Shown here: one piece after another, positions 1 to 6,932 of the stretch | How positions within the stretch are numbered: the first letter of the stretch is position 1 | How the letters are laid out: each line of letters begins with the position of its first letter | DNA from: Hyphomicrobiales bacterium | GTDB taxonomy: Bacteria; Pseudomonadota; Alphaproteobacteria; Rhizobiales; JALURZ01 | Reading direction: 5' to 3' | Assembly: GCA_027058735.1 (NCBI GenBank) | Contig: JALURZ010000093.1 | Location: 1-13,554 of the forward strand | DNA length: 13,554 nucleotides | Notes under the pieces: model-generated | Seen by the model: only the letters and a program-made list of their open reading frames with translations | The model's database searches: none | What the model was told of the DNA's origin: nothing | Translations under genes and position numbers: made by a program

Positions 1-631
1 CGTTGCGATCGATGACCAGCGTATCGACGCCCAGTTGCGTCAGCCGGGCGGCGATCGAAAGCCCGGCCTGCCCCCCGCCCACCACCAGCACGGCCGGGTC
101 CCGCCCCTCATAGGCGGCGGCGGATTTTCTGAGATCGAGCCAGTTGGGTCCGCGAAAATCCCGGCAATGGGCCTCGCCTGTGGGCCGCGCCGCGCCGATC
201 CGCTCTTCGAAGCCTTTCAGTTCCGCCAGGGCGGTGAAGAACGTCCAGGCCCTGAGCGCGCCGTCATCGTTGCGGTCCGCGCTCAGGCGCACCACGCCCT
301 CACCCCGCCCCACGGCGGTCTCAAAACAGAAGATCGCCTCGAGGGTCTCGACGCCGGCCACGGTAACGCGGCGCGGCCCGGTGCGAGCGCGGTCGGTCCT
401 GAAATTCACCGCCCGCGCGCGGGCCACATGCACCTGAAGCGCCTCGGCGATGGGGCCTGCGCCTTCCAGCGTGTGAATGTCCCAGGTGAGGGCCAGCGCA
501 TCGCGCCAGTAGCCGTGGCGATGAAACAGCGCCTCGACCCGCTCAGGCTCCGGCCCCGTGACCGCGGCGCCGAACGCCTCGAACCAGCGATCCGCAATCC
601 TCAGCATTGTGTCGCCGGCAGCATCCGCCAT
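1..631 (-). CDS. NTF2-like/flavin-containing monooxygenase fusion, N-terminal part (runs off left edge)
   Basis: Reverse-strand gene open to the window edge; 210 residues are visible. Residues 1 to about 150 look like a SnoaL/NTF2-like domain, with RWFEAF, ALFHRHGYWRDALALTWDIHT and a later WTFFTALAELKGFEER strand/helix. After a linker containing FRGPNWLDLR (about 159-168) comes an FAD-binding Rossmann start, VLVVGGGQAGL (181-191; GxGxxG glycines at 185, 187 and 190), followed by LGVDTLVIDRN. This order is known from CzcO/YUCCA-like NAD(P)/FAD monooxygenases that carry an NTF2-like domain in front. These enzymes use FAD and NADPH to oxygenate soft nucleophiles or ketones; the substrate cannot be told here. 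The ATG at 631 is chosen as the first in-frame ATG. The ribosome site is weak (GGAACGG directly upstream) and the next in-frame ATG is at residue 9. The gene lies 49 bp downstream of the tRNA-Ala gene on the same strand. The NADPH-binding half lies outside the window. Confidence 0.85.
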   Translation of the reverse strand, partial: MADAAGDTMLRIADRWFEAFGAAVTGPEPERVEALFHRHGYWRDALALTWDIHTLEGAGPIAEALQVHVARARAVNFRTDRARTGPRRVTVAGVETLEAIFCFETAVGRGEGVVRLSADRNDDGALRAWTFFTALAELKGFEERIGAARPTGEAHCRDFRGPNWLDLRKSAAAYEGRDPAVLVVGGGQAGLSIAARLTQLGVDTLVIDRN

Positions 632-653
632 GAACCGTTCCGAACAGACGCCG

Positions 654-673
654 GCAGGGCCAAAACGGCCTGC
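654..673 (-). terminator. Possible hairpin after tRNA-Ala
   Basis: Read on the minus strand, GCAGGCC, a GTTTT loop and GGCCCTGC form a seven-pair stem with one bulged C, starting 7 bases beyond the tRNA CCA end. There is no run of T after the stem, so it is a poor intrinsic terminator. It could instead mark the tRNA 3' trailer. It lies between the tRNA and the monooxygenase start codon. Confidence 0.3.
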
Positions 674-680
674 ATGGGGG

Positions 681-756
<76 letters not shown>

Positions 757-786
757 CTGTTTCGCGGCCCGTTGCCCGCCGGCCAG

Positions 787-815
787 ACCCTAGATATTGA
801 CCCTCAAATGTTCAA
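787..815 (-). promoter_or_regulatory. Candidate promoter for tRNA-Ala
   Basis: On the minus strand a TTGAAC (810-815) lies 17 bases before TAGGGT (787-792), in the short gap between the TIGR02300-type stop codon and the tRNA. The -10 match is poor. Transcription would start about 25-30 bases before the mature tRNA end. Read-through from the upstream gene is equally possible. Confidence 0.3.
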
Positions 816-829
816 GCCCATGGGCGGCG

Positions 830-1264
830 CTACTCCGCGTCGGCGCCCTTGGCGATGCCACCGCCGATAATCTCGGAAACGCTGGGCTCGTCTTCATCGT
901 CGGTTTCAAGAAACACGTCCTTGTCCTGTTCGCCGTCTTCGCCGTTGTCCCCGTCATCGTCGATGCCGAGGTCTTTGACAGCGGCGGCCTCGTCCTCCTC
1001 CTCTTCCACGGCTTCCTCAAGACCGACGATCTCCAGGCCGACATCCTCGGCGCCGGCGACTTCCTCAATGCTGTCGTCCTCCTCGACAACGGGGGTTTGT
1101 GTCCCGTCCGGCTTTTGCTCCGGCGCCGGCTGGGGTTTCGGCTTTGCCACCACGGTCATGTCGGTTTCGCATTTGGGACAAATCGCGTTGGCCCGGCACA
1201 AATCGTAAAACTTCGTGCCGCATTCGCTGCATTGGTGTTTCGTCCCCAGTTCCGCGCGTGCCAC
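830..1264 (-). CDS. TIGR02300-type (FYDLN acid) protein
   Basis: A 144-residue protein made of a small zinc ribbon and a long acidic tail. The N-terminus ARAELGTKHQC matches the usual start of the family (A-x-x-ELGTK). Four cysteines, C12-x2-C15 and C29-x2-C32, surround the FYDL signature (19-22); the usual N after FYDL is C here. Residues 59-144 are strongly acidic and probably disordered, including a run of Glu at 87-91 and DDDGDNGEDGEQD. The family function is unknown; the ribbon may bind zinc. The start is taken as GTG at 1264, not an ATG further upstream at 1474, because GGAGAG (1271-1276) lies 6 bases before it and the 70 extra residues do not resemble the family. It is divergent from aroA, a common alphaproteobacterial arrangement. 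Confidence 0.9.
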   Translation of the reverse strand: MARAELGTKHQCSECGTKFYDLCRANAICPKCETDMTVVAKPKPQPAPEQKPDGTQTPVVEEDDSIEEVAGAEDVGLEIVGLEEAVEEEEDEAAAVKDLGIDDDGDNGEDGEQDKDVFLETDDEDEPSVSEIIGGGIAKGADAE

Positions 1265-1270
1265 GACCGT

Positions 1271-1276
1271 CTCTCC
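1271..1276 (-). promoter_or_regulatory. Ribosome binding site fixing the GTG start of the TIGR02300-type gene
   Basis: GGAGAG on the minus strand, 6 bases from the GTG at 1264. It decides the start against the far-upstream ATG at 1474. Confidence 0.75.
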
Positions 1277-1295
1277 GTTGGCTGATACGCGCTCC

Positions 1296-1324
1296 CATTG
1301 CCACGAGCCAGGCGCCTTTGTCAA
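1296..1324 (-). promoter_or_regulatory. Candidate promoter for the TIGR02300-type gene
   Basis: A perfect TTGACA (1319-1324, minus strand) with a 17-base spacer to GCAATG (1296-1301). The -35 is strong and the -10 weak, as is often seen in alphaproteobacterial housekeeping promoters. The implied leader is about 25 bases long. It lies in the divergent aroA intergenic region. Confidence 0.4.
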
Positions 1325-1401
1325 AATCAAAATGGCGCCACCGGCCGATTGCGCGCGAGGGCCTGGCGGCGGCGCGGGGCCGGGCGGTGCGCCAATCCGG
1401 C

Positions 1402-1429
1402 GTGACAGCCTCAAACCCCCTGTGATAGG
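1402..1429 (+). promoter_or_regulatory. Candidate promoter for aroA-cmk
   Basis: GTGACA (1402-1407), a 16-base spacer, and GATAGG (1424-1429) preceded by TGT, giving an extended -10 appearance (TGTGATAGG). This lies 38 bases before the aroA GTG. It is the best rightward candidate in the divergent region, but neither box is a good match. Confidence 0.35.
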
Positions 1430-1467
1430 ACGGCGCGTGCCGCCTTCATCTGCAGGAAACGCCGTTC

Positions 1468-2811
1468 GTGACAACGCTCCTGGAAACTGCGATTGCGCGC
1501 GCCTCGGGGCCGCTTGGCGGCGTGCTGCGGGTGCCGGGCGACAAGTCCATCTCCCATCGCGCGGTCATCCTGTCTTCGCTGGCGCTGGGGACGGGCACGA
1601 TCCATGGCCTGCTTGAGAGCGATGATGTGCTGGCGACCGTCGCGGCGATGCGCGCTCTGGGCGCGGATATCGGCAGAACCGCCGAAGCCTGGCGCGTTCG
1701 CGGCGTTGGCGTCGGCGGCCTCGCGACGCCGGACCGGGCTCTTGATTTCGGCAATTCGGGCACCGGCGCCCGGCTGCTCATGGGGGCCATGGCCACGCAT
1801 CCGCTGAGCGCCGAACTCACCGGTGATGCCTCACTGTGTTCACGGCCCATGGGGCGCGTGATCGCGCCGCTTGAGCAGATGGGCGCGCGCATAGCGGCCG
1901 CCCCCGGCGGGCGGCTGCCCGCGAAACTGACCGGCGCGCGCCAGCCCGTTCCGATCACATACGAAGTGCCCGTCGCTTCCGCGCAGGTCAAGTCGGCGAT
2001 CCTTCTGGCGGGGCTGAACACGCCGGGGCGGACCTGTGTCATCGAACCGGTCGCGACCCGCGACCACACCGAACGCCTGCTGGCCGATTTCGGCGCGGCC
2101 ATCCGTGCCGAACAGCGCGGCGATGGCGCCGTTCACATCGCGCTGCAAGGCTATGCGGAGCTTTCGGCGCGCGATATCACCGTTCCCGCCGACCCCAGTT
2201 CCGCCGCCTTTCCGCTGGTCGGCGCGCTGATCGTGCCGGGCTCCGACATCACACTGAAGGGGGTGTTGATCAATGCGGGCAGAAACGGCCTGCTCACCAC
2301 CTTGCGCGAAATGGGAGGCGACATCTCCGTGACCAACGAGCGCATGGCGGGCGGTGAGACGGTTGGCGATATCCAGGTGCGGTCGAGCCGCCTCAGGGCG
2401 GTCAGGGTGCCGGCGGACCGCGCCCCCTCGATGATTGATGAATATCCCGTTCTTGCGGTCGCCGCGGCGTTCGGCGAAGGCGAAAGCGTCATGGCCGGGC
2501 TGGGGGAATTGCGGGTCAAGGAATCCAACCGCCTCGCGGCCATCGCCAGGGGGCTGGCCGCCTGCGGCGTGGGGGTGAGGGTTTCAGGCGACGATCTGCG
2601 GGTGAGCGGCGGCGCCCCGGTACGCGGCGGCGCGCGGATCGCGGCCGGCATGGACCATCGCATCGCCATGGCGTTTCTGGTGCTCGGCCTGGCCGCCGAA
2701 AGCCCGGTGCGCACCGACAGCGCCAATATGATCGCCACCAGTTTCCCGGGCTTTTTTGAAGCCATGCGCAGCCTCGGCGCCGATATTGCCGGTGAGGCGG
2801 GGGCACCATGA
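1468..2811 (+). CDS. aroA: 3-phosphoshikimate 1-carboxyvinyltransferase (EPSP synthase)
   Basis: Cytoplasmic enzyme of the shikimate pathway; joins phosphoenolpyruvate to shikimate 3-phosphate. At 447 residues it is full length. Visible motifs: PGDKSISHR (23-31) with the substrate-binding Lys26 and Ser27, LDFGNSGTGARLLMG (92-106), RPMGR (126-130), SAQVKSA (171-177), DEYP with catalytic Asp324, LRVKESNR (348-355), DHRIAM (396-401) and TSFP (424-427). Several stretches (RPMGRVI, MIATSFP, AGLNTPG) follow the class II/CP4-like branch rather than the E. coli type. The residue matching the CP4 glyphosate-tolerance Ala100 is Gly98 here, so a glyphosate-sensitive enzyme is inferred. The start is GTG with AGGAAA at 1454-1459, 8 bases upstream. 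The stop overlaps the cmk start as ATGA, suggesting translational coupling. Confidence 0.97.
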   Translation: MTTLLETAIARASGPLGGVLRVPGDKSISHRAVILSSLALGTGTIHGLLESDDVLATVAAMRALGADIGRTAEAWRVRGVGVGGLATPDRALDFGNSGTGARLLMGAMATHPLSAELTGDASLCSRPMGRVIAPLEQMGARIAAAPGGRLPAKLTGARQPVPITYEVPVASAQVKSAILLAGLNTPGRTCVIEPVATRDHTERLLADFGAAIRAEQRGDGAVHIALQGYAELSARDITVPADPSSAAFPLVGALIVPGSDITLKGVLINAGRNGLLTTLREMGGDISVTNERMAGGETVGDIQVRSSRLRAVRVPADRAPSMIDEYPVLAVAAAFGEGESVMAGLGELRVKESNRLAAIARGLAACGVGVRVSGDDLRVSGGAPVRGGARIAAGMDHRIAMAFLVLGLAAESPVRTDSANMIATSFPGFFEAMRSLGADIAGEAGAP

Positions 2812-3434
2812 TTATCGCCATTGACGGGCCGGCGGCCTCGGGCAAGGGCACGCTTGCAAGACGCATTGCGCGGCATTTCGGGCTTGCGTATCTGGATACC
2901 GGATCGCTGTACCGCCGCGTCGCCTGTCTGGTGCTCGCGGCCGGCGCGGACCCGGAGAACGAAACGGCCGCCCTTGCGGCCGCGCACGCCATGGCGGACG
3001 CGGACATCGAGGACGAACAACTGCGCGGCGAGGACGTCGGCCGCGCGGCCTCCGTTGTCGCGGCCATGACGCCGGTGCGCGCCGCCATTCTGGATTTTCA
3101 GCGCGATTTCGCGCGCGCGCCAAAGGGCTGTGTGCTCGACGGGCGCGATATCGGAACCGTCGTGTTCCCGGATGCCGACATCAAGTTTTTCGTTACCGCC
3201 AGTCCGCGGGTGCGCGCGCGCCGCCGGGTCGAGCAGTTGCGCGACGCCGGGGTGAGGGCCGATGAGGCCCGCATCCTTGAAGATCTGCTCGAACGCGACC
3301 GCCGTGACCGTTCGCGCGCGGTGGCGCCGCTGGTCCGGGCTGACGACGCGCACTTGCTCGATACGACAAATTTGGATATAGAAACGGCGTTCAAGGCCGC
3401 CGTTGACATAATCGAGCGTCATGGGGCCTGCTGA
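2808..3434 (+). CDS. cmk: Cytidylate kinase
   Basis: A 208-residue cytoplasmic kinase that transfers phosphate from ATP to CMP and dCMP in pyrimidine salvage and RNA turnover. Seen: P-loop GPAASGKGT (7-15), YLDTGSLYR (28-36) of the nucleotide-binding region, LDGRDIGTVVFPDAD (the CMP-binding DGRDIGT signature), KFFVTASPRVRARRR, and the lid region ERDRRDRSRAVAPL with its arginines. The length is typical of the shorter alphaproteobacterial forms. The start overlaps the aroA stop by 4 bases, so the two are probably one operon. The aroA-cmk-rpsA order is common in proteobacteria. Confidence 0.96.
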   Translation: MIIAIDGPAASGKGTLARRIARHFGLAYLDTGSLYRRVACLVLAAGADPENETAALAAAHAMADADIEDEQLRGEDVGRAASVVAAMTPVRAAILDFQRDFARAPKGCVLDGRDIGTVVFPDADIKFFVTASPRVRARRRVEQLRDAGVRADEARILEDLLERDRRDRSRAVAPLVRADDAHLLDTTNLDIETAFKAAVDIIERHGAC

Positions 3435-3676
3435 ACCGACAGGACCGGCGCGCATCGGCTACGGGATGTGGCTTCGGGGCTGCGTATTCACCCTCTGTCA
3501 TTTCGGGACATGCCATCGGCACGGCCGAACGATGGAGACAATGTAGATCCGTCCGGCGCGATCATCGCCTGACCCCTGAGGCCAGGCATGCGGACCGGGA
3601 AGACCTTCGCAGACAACCGGGGGCGGGAAAACAGGTTTTCAGGGCCGCAGCAAATGGCCCGCTCAAAGGTTATTTC
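3435..3676 (+). other. Intergenic region and leader of rpsA
   Basis: A 242-base stretch between cmk and rpsA with no credible gene. A TTGACA occurs at 3403-3408, inside the cmk end, but has no matching -10 box at the right distance. I see no clear promoter or intrinsic terminator. The last 35 bases hold a small hairpin (described separately) and the AAAGG ribosome site at 3665-3669, 7 bases before the ATG. A leader of this size before rpsA leaves room for autogenous control by S1, as known in E. coli; that is inference here. Confidence 0.5.
3642..3660 (+). promoter_or_regulatory. Hairpin just before the rpsA ribosome site (possible S1 autoregulatory element)
   Basis: GGGCC (3642-3646) and GGCCC (3656-3660) form a 5-pair stem with a 9-base loop rich in A and C. 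It ends 4 bases before the AAAGG ribosome site of rpsA. A hairpin next to a modest ribosome site is how E. coli rpsA is controlled by free S1; the functional parallel is inferred. Confidence 0.35.
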
Positions 3677-5479
3677 ATGTCTGAAGCATCTGCTGAAACA
3701 CTCAATCCCACACGTGAAGATTTCGCCGCCCTCCTTGAGGCCAGCTTCGAAAATTCAAATCTGTCAGAAGGCAGCGTCGTCAACGGTACGGTGGTTTCCA
3801 TCGAAAACGACTACGCGATCATCGACGTCGGCCTGAAAACCGAAGGCCGGGTGCTGCTGAAGGAATTTCAATCGCCGGGCCAGGAAATGGAACTCGCCGT
3901 GGGCGACACGGTCGAGGTCTATCTGGAGCGTATCGAAAACGCCATGGGCGAGGCTGTTCTCAGCCGCGAGAAAGCGCGCCGCGAGGAAAGCTGGGTACGC
4001 CTGGAAAAATCGTTTGAAGCCAACGAACGCGTTGACGGAGTCATCTTCGGGCGCGTCAAGGGCGGGTTCATGGTCGATCTCGATGGCGCGGTCGCGTTCC
4101 TGCCCGGCAGCCAGGTCGATATCCGTCCAATCCGCGACATCACGCCGCTGATGAATATCCCCCAGCCGTTTCAGATTCTCAAGATGGACAGGCGGCGCGG
4201 CAATATCGTGGTTTCGCGGCGCGCCATCCTCGAAGAGACCCGCGCCGAGCAACTCAGTGAAATCGTGCAGAACCTGCAGGAAGGCCAGGTCATCGAGGGC
4301 GTGGTCAAGAACATCACCGATTACGGGGCATTCGTCGATCTTGGCGGCATTGACGGCCTGCTCCACGTCACCGACATCGCCTGGCGGCGGGTGGCGCATC
4401 CGACAGACGTGCTGACCATCGGCGAGACGGTGAAGGTTCAGGTCATCAAAATCAATCCCGACACCCACCGCATATCGCTGGGCATGAAACAGCTTGACGC
4501 GGACCCCTGGGAAGGGGTCGAGGCCAAATACCCCGTCGGCGCCAAGTTCAAGGGCGTGGTGACCAACATCACCGATTATGGCGCATTCGTCGAGCTGGAA
4601 GAGGGCGTGGAAGGGCTTGTCCATGTGTCCGAAATGAGCTGGACGAAAAAGAACATCTATCCGGGCAAGATCGTTTCCACGACCCAGGAGATCGAGGTCA
4701 TGGTGCTGAATGTCGCTCCGGAAAAACGGCGCATTTCGCTTGGCCTCAAACAGTGTTCGGACAATCCGTGGCTGAGCTTCGCCGACAAGTTTCCCAAGGA
4801 CACCAGGGTCGAGGGCGAGATCAAGAACATCACGGAATTCGGGTTGTTCATCGGCCTCGACGGTGACGTGGACGGCATGGTCCATCTGTCCGATCTCGAC
4901 TGGAACCGCCCCGGCGAGGAAGCGCTCGGCGACTATGCCAAGGGCGATGTGGTCAAGGCGGTTGTTCTCGATGTGGATACCGAAAAGGAACGCATCAGCC
5001 TTGGCATCAAGCAGTTGAGCGAGGACCCCATGTCGGGCGGCCGGTTCAAGAAGGGTGCCACGGTCACCTGCGAAGTGACCGAAACAAACGACAACGGCAT
5101 CGAGGTCAGGATCGGCGACACCGACATGACCGCCTTTATCCGGCGCAGCGACCTGAGCCGAGACCGCGCCGAGCAGCGCCCCGACCGCTATGCCCGTGGC
5201 GACAAGGTCGATGCCATGATCACCCGGTTCGACAAGGCGGCGCGCAAGGTGTCCCTGTCGATCAAGGCGCTGGAAATCGCTGACGAAAAGGAGGCGGTCG
5301 CGCAATTCGGCTCGACCGATTCGGGCGCCTCCCTGGGCGATATTCTGGGGGCGGCGATCACCGAGGCGCAATCCGACGATGCCGCGCCCGCCGCCGGTGA
5401 GACTGCCGACGCCGGCAAGGCAGACACGCCCGGCGAGGACGGCGATGGCGCCAAGGCCGGAAAAAAAGCCAAGGCCTAG
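3677..5479 (+). CDS. rpsA: 30S ribosomal protein S1
   Basis: A 600-residue ribosomal protein with six S1 (OB-fold) RNA-binding domains, roughly at 31-98, 115-182, 203-271, 288-358, 375-445 and 458-530. Domains 3-5 show the repeating pattern G-x-V-x-N-I-T-D/E-Y/F-G-A/L-F-V/I, for example VVKNITDYGAFVDL and VVTNITDYGAFVEL, each ending in RISLG(M/L/I)KQ. The first two domains are more divergent, as usual for the ribosome-docking part. Domain 6 is the least conserved (CEVTETNDNGIEVRIGD). A low-complexity Ala/Asp/Gly/Lys tail occupies about 565-600. The protein recruits structured mRNAs to the 30S subunit. The start ATG has AAAGG 7 bases upstream. It lies between cmk and sppA, the usual alphaproteobacterial order. 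Confidence 0.98.
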   Translation: MSEASAETLNPTREDFAALLEASFENSNLSEGSVVNGTVVSIENDYAIIDVGLKTEGRVLLKEFQSPGQEMELAVGDTVEVYLERIENAMGEAVLSREKARREESWVRLEKSFEANERVDGVIFGRVKGGFMVDLDGAVAFLPGSQVDIRPIRDITPLMNIPQPFQILKMDRRRGNIVVSRRAILEETRAEQLSEIVQNLQEGQVIEGVVKNITDYGAFVDLGGIDGLLHVTDIAWRRVAHPTDVLTIGETVKVQVIKINPDTHRISLGMKQLDADPWEGVEAKYPVGAKFKGVVTNITDYGAFVELEEGVEGLVHVSEMSWTKKNIYPGKIVSTTQEIEVMVLNVAPEKRRISLGLKQCSDNPWLSFADKFPKDTRVEGEIKNITEFGLFIGLDGDVDGMVHLSDLDWNRPGEEALGDYAKGDVVKAVVLDVDTEKERISLGIKQLSEDPMSGGRFKKGATVTCEVTETNDNGIEVRIGDTDMTAFIRRSDLSRDRAEQRPDRYARGDKVDAMITRFDKAARKVSLSIKALEIADEKEAVAQFGSTDSGASLGDILGAAITEAQSDDAAPAAGETADAGKADTPGEDGDGAKAGKKAKA

Positions 5480-5528
5480 CGCTTCATGCCCCGGCGCGAA
5501 GGGGCCGGGCGAAAAGGGATGATGCACG

Positions 5529-6500
5529 GTGACACTCCAGGCGGATATCCTTGTGGACCGGCGCAAACTCAAGCGCCGTCTCGGGGTCTGGCGGTTTGCC
5601 GCCATCATTGCCGTGCTGGCTGGCGCCGTGCTGGCGATGACGGGTTCGCAGCCGGGCTGGCTGGACGGGCTTCAGGATCATGTTGCCCGCATTGAAATCG
5701 ATGGCGTCATAACCGACGACAGCGATCAGCAGAAGCTGCTGGCCAGGGTGGCCAAGTCGAACCGCGTCAAGGGGGTGATCCTGCGGATCAACAGTCCAGG
5801 CGGCACGACGGCCGGTTCCGAGGCGCTTTATCTCTCGATCCGCGAACTTGCCGGTAAAAAACCGGTGGTGGCCGTGCTTGGGACCGTGGCCGCCTCCGGC
5901 GGCTATATCGCGGCCCTTGGGGCGGATCATATCGTTGCGCGCGGCAATACCGTGACCGGATCGGTTGGCGTCATTTTTCAGTGGGCCGAGGTGAGCGACC
6001 TGCTGACGAGGCTCGGCGTTCGCTTCGAAGTCGTGAAGAGCGGCGCCCTGAAAGGCCAGCCTACCCCGTTTACAAGGACCAGCGAAGAGGTGCGCAGGGC
6101 GTCCGAAGAGATGGTGCGCGACGCCGCGCAGTGGTTTTACGGCCTGGTCAGGGAACGCCGCAAGCTGAGCGAGGATGAGACCCGCGCACTGGCGGACGGG
6201 CGGGTGTTCACCGGCCGTCAGGCGCTCAAGGTGCGGCTGATCGATGCCATAGGGGGGGAGGAAACCGGGCTCGCCTGGCTGGTCAAGGAACATAAGATTT
6301 CCAAGGCGCTTGAGGTGATCGACTGGTCCGACAGCACCTACAAGCCCATCAGCGTGCCCGGGCTGCTGCTCAGTGCCCTGGCCTCGAAACTGGGTTTTTC
6401 CGATACCGGATTGGTCGGAGCACTGATTAAAAAAACGTCGCAAAATAAACGACTTAGTCTTGACGGCCTCGTTTCGGTTTGGCACCCTGAGGCGAGATAA
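5529..6500 (+). CDS. sppA: Signal peptide peptidase SppA, 36K type
   Basis: A 323-residue membrane-anchored serine protease of family S49 (short form), thought to degrade signal peptides left in the inner membrane. After a basic stretch (DRRKLKRRLGVWR, 10-22) comes one membrane helix at about 23-38. The ClpP-like fold follows: INSPGGTTAGSEALY (88-101), the nucleophile Ser123 in AASGGYIAALGAD, TGSVGVI (143-149), and the general-base Lys175 in GALKGQPTPF. The 52-residue spacing between Ser and Lys equals that of Bacillus SppA (Ser147/Lys199). The start is GTG at 5529, because ATGs just upstream are in another frame. A GGG-rich ribosome site (AAAAGGG at 5512-5518) is about 10 bases away. It starts 49 bases after rpsA. 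Confidence 0.95.
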   Translation: MTLQADILVDRRKLKRRLGVWRFAAIIAVLAGAVLAMTGSQPGWLDGLQDHVARIEIDGVITDDSDQQKLLARVAKSNRVKGVILRINSPGGTTAGSEALYLSIRELAGKKPVVAVLGTVAASGGYIAALGADHIVARGNTVTGSVGVIFQWAEVSDLLTRLGVRFEVVKSGALKGQPTPFTRTSEEVRRASEEMVRDAAQWFYGLVRERRKLSEDETRALADGRVFTGRQALKVRLIDAIGGEETGLAWLVKEHKISKALEVIDWSDSTYKPISVPGLLLSALASKLGFSDTGLVGALIKKTSQNKRLSLDGLVSVWHPEAR

Positions 6501-6520
6501 GACGGCTGGCGCCGGATTGT

Positions 6521-6532
6521 CCCCGTTCGGGG
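6521..6532 (+). other. Small hairpin in the sppA-ihfB spacer
   Basis: CCCC GTTC GGGG lies 11 bases before the ihfB ribosome site. There is no T-run, so it is not an intrinsic terminator. It may be chance in GC-rich DNA, or it may influence ihfB translation. Confidence 0.25.
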
Positions 6533-6553
6533 CCGGGTGCGCAGGGGGAGGCC

Positions 6554-6847
6554 ATGATAAAATCGGAGCTCATTCAACGTGTGGCGCAGGCCAACCCGCA
6601 TCTCTATCAGCGCGATGTGGAACGCATCATCAATACGGTCTTTGGCGAAATAGGTTCGGCCCTCAGCCGCGGCGACCGCGTTGAATTGCGCGGTTTCGGC
6701 GCCTTTTCGGTCAAGCACCGCCCGGCGCGAACCGGCAGAAATCCCCGCAGTGGCGCGCCGGTTCAGGTCTCGGCCAAGACGGTTCCCTATTTCAAGACCG
6801 GCAAGGAATTGCGCGAGCGGCTGAACGGCGAGGAGGCCGGCGGCTGA
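6554..6847 (+). CDS. ihfB: Integration host factor, beta subunit
   Basis: A 97-residue HU/IHF-family DNA-bending protein. Start MIKSELIQRVAQANPHLYQRDVERI matches IhfB (HimD). The DNA-binding arm carries GFGAFSVKHRPARTGRNPRSG (about 48-68) with the minor-groove proline in RNPRSG, then PYFKTGKELRERL. It would pair with IhfA, which is not in this window, to bend DNA sharply at specific sites in replication, recombination and sigma-54 promoters. AGGGGG at 6543-6548 is a strong ribosome site, 5 bases before the ATG. It lies 53 bases after sppA. The same gene follows rpsA in many proteobacteria. Confidence 0.96.
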   Translation: MIKSELIQRVAQANPHLYQRDVERIINTVFGEIGSALSRGDRVELRGFGAFSVKHRPARTGRNPRSGAPVQVSAKTVPYFKTGKELRERLNGEEAGG

Positions 6848-6852
6848 GCGGG

Positions 6853-6875
6853 CCGGGCGCACCGGTGCGCTCCGG
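6853..6875 (+). repeat. Palindrome/hairpin between ihfB and lapA
   Basis: A perfect 14-bp palindrome GCGCACCGGTGCGC (6857-6870) is flanked by CCGG on both sides with one extra T. As RNA it can form GCGC and CCGG stems with one bulged base and loop ACCGGU. No T-run follows. It could be an mRNA processing or stability hairpin, or a dyad protein-binding site. Confidence 0.45.
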
Positions 6876-6932
6876 CGGTGATGCTCATTGCTCGGGACGG
6901 CTGCGTGGCGATGTGAATCTTGAGGACCGCTT

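Noticed and set aside
1265..1474. N-terminal extension of the TIGR02300-type protein from an ATG at 1474
   Set aside because: The extra residues are Pro/Arg/Gly-rich and unlike the family, would overlap the aroA start, and a good ribosome site fixes the GTG at 1264.
2151..3455. 434-residue minus-strand frame opposite aroA/cmk
   Set aside because: Shadow frame with low-complexity Arg/Pro composition; the plus-strand genes are unambiguous.
5490..5509. Intrinsic terminator after rpsA
   Set aside because: A 6-pair CCCGGC/GCCGGG stem exists, but it is followed by GAAAAGGG rather than a T-run, and sppA begins just after it. Read-through seems more likely.
3764..5608. 614-residue open frame on the minus strand opposite rpsA
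   Set aside because: It is the codon shadow of rpsA in GC-rich DNA. The plus-strand frame has six clear S1 domains, while the minus-strand product has no recognisable motif.
6460..6487. Promoter for ihfB inside the sppA end (TTGACG)
   Set aside because: The -35 is good, but the sequence 17 bases later (CACCCT) does not resemble a -10 box.
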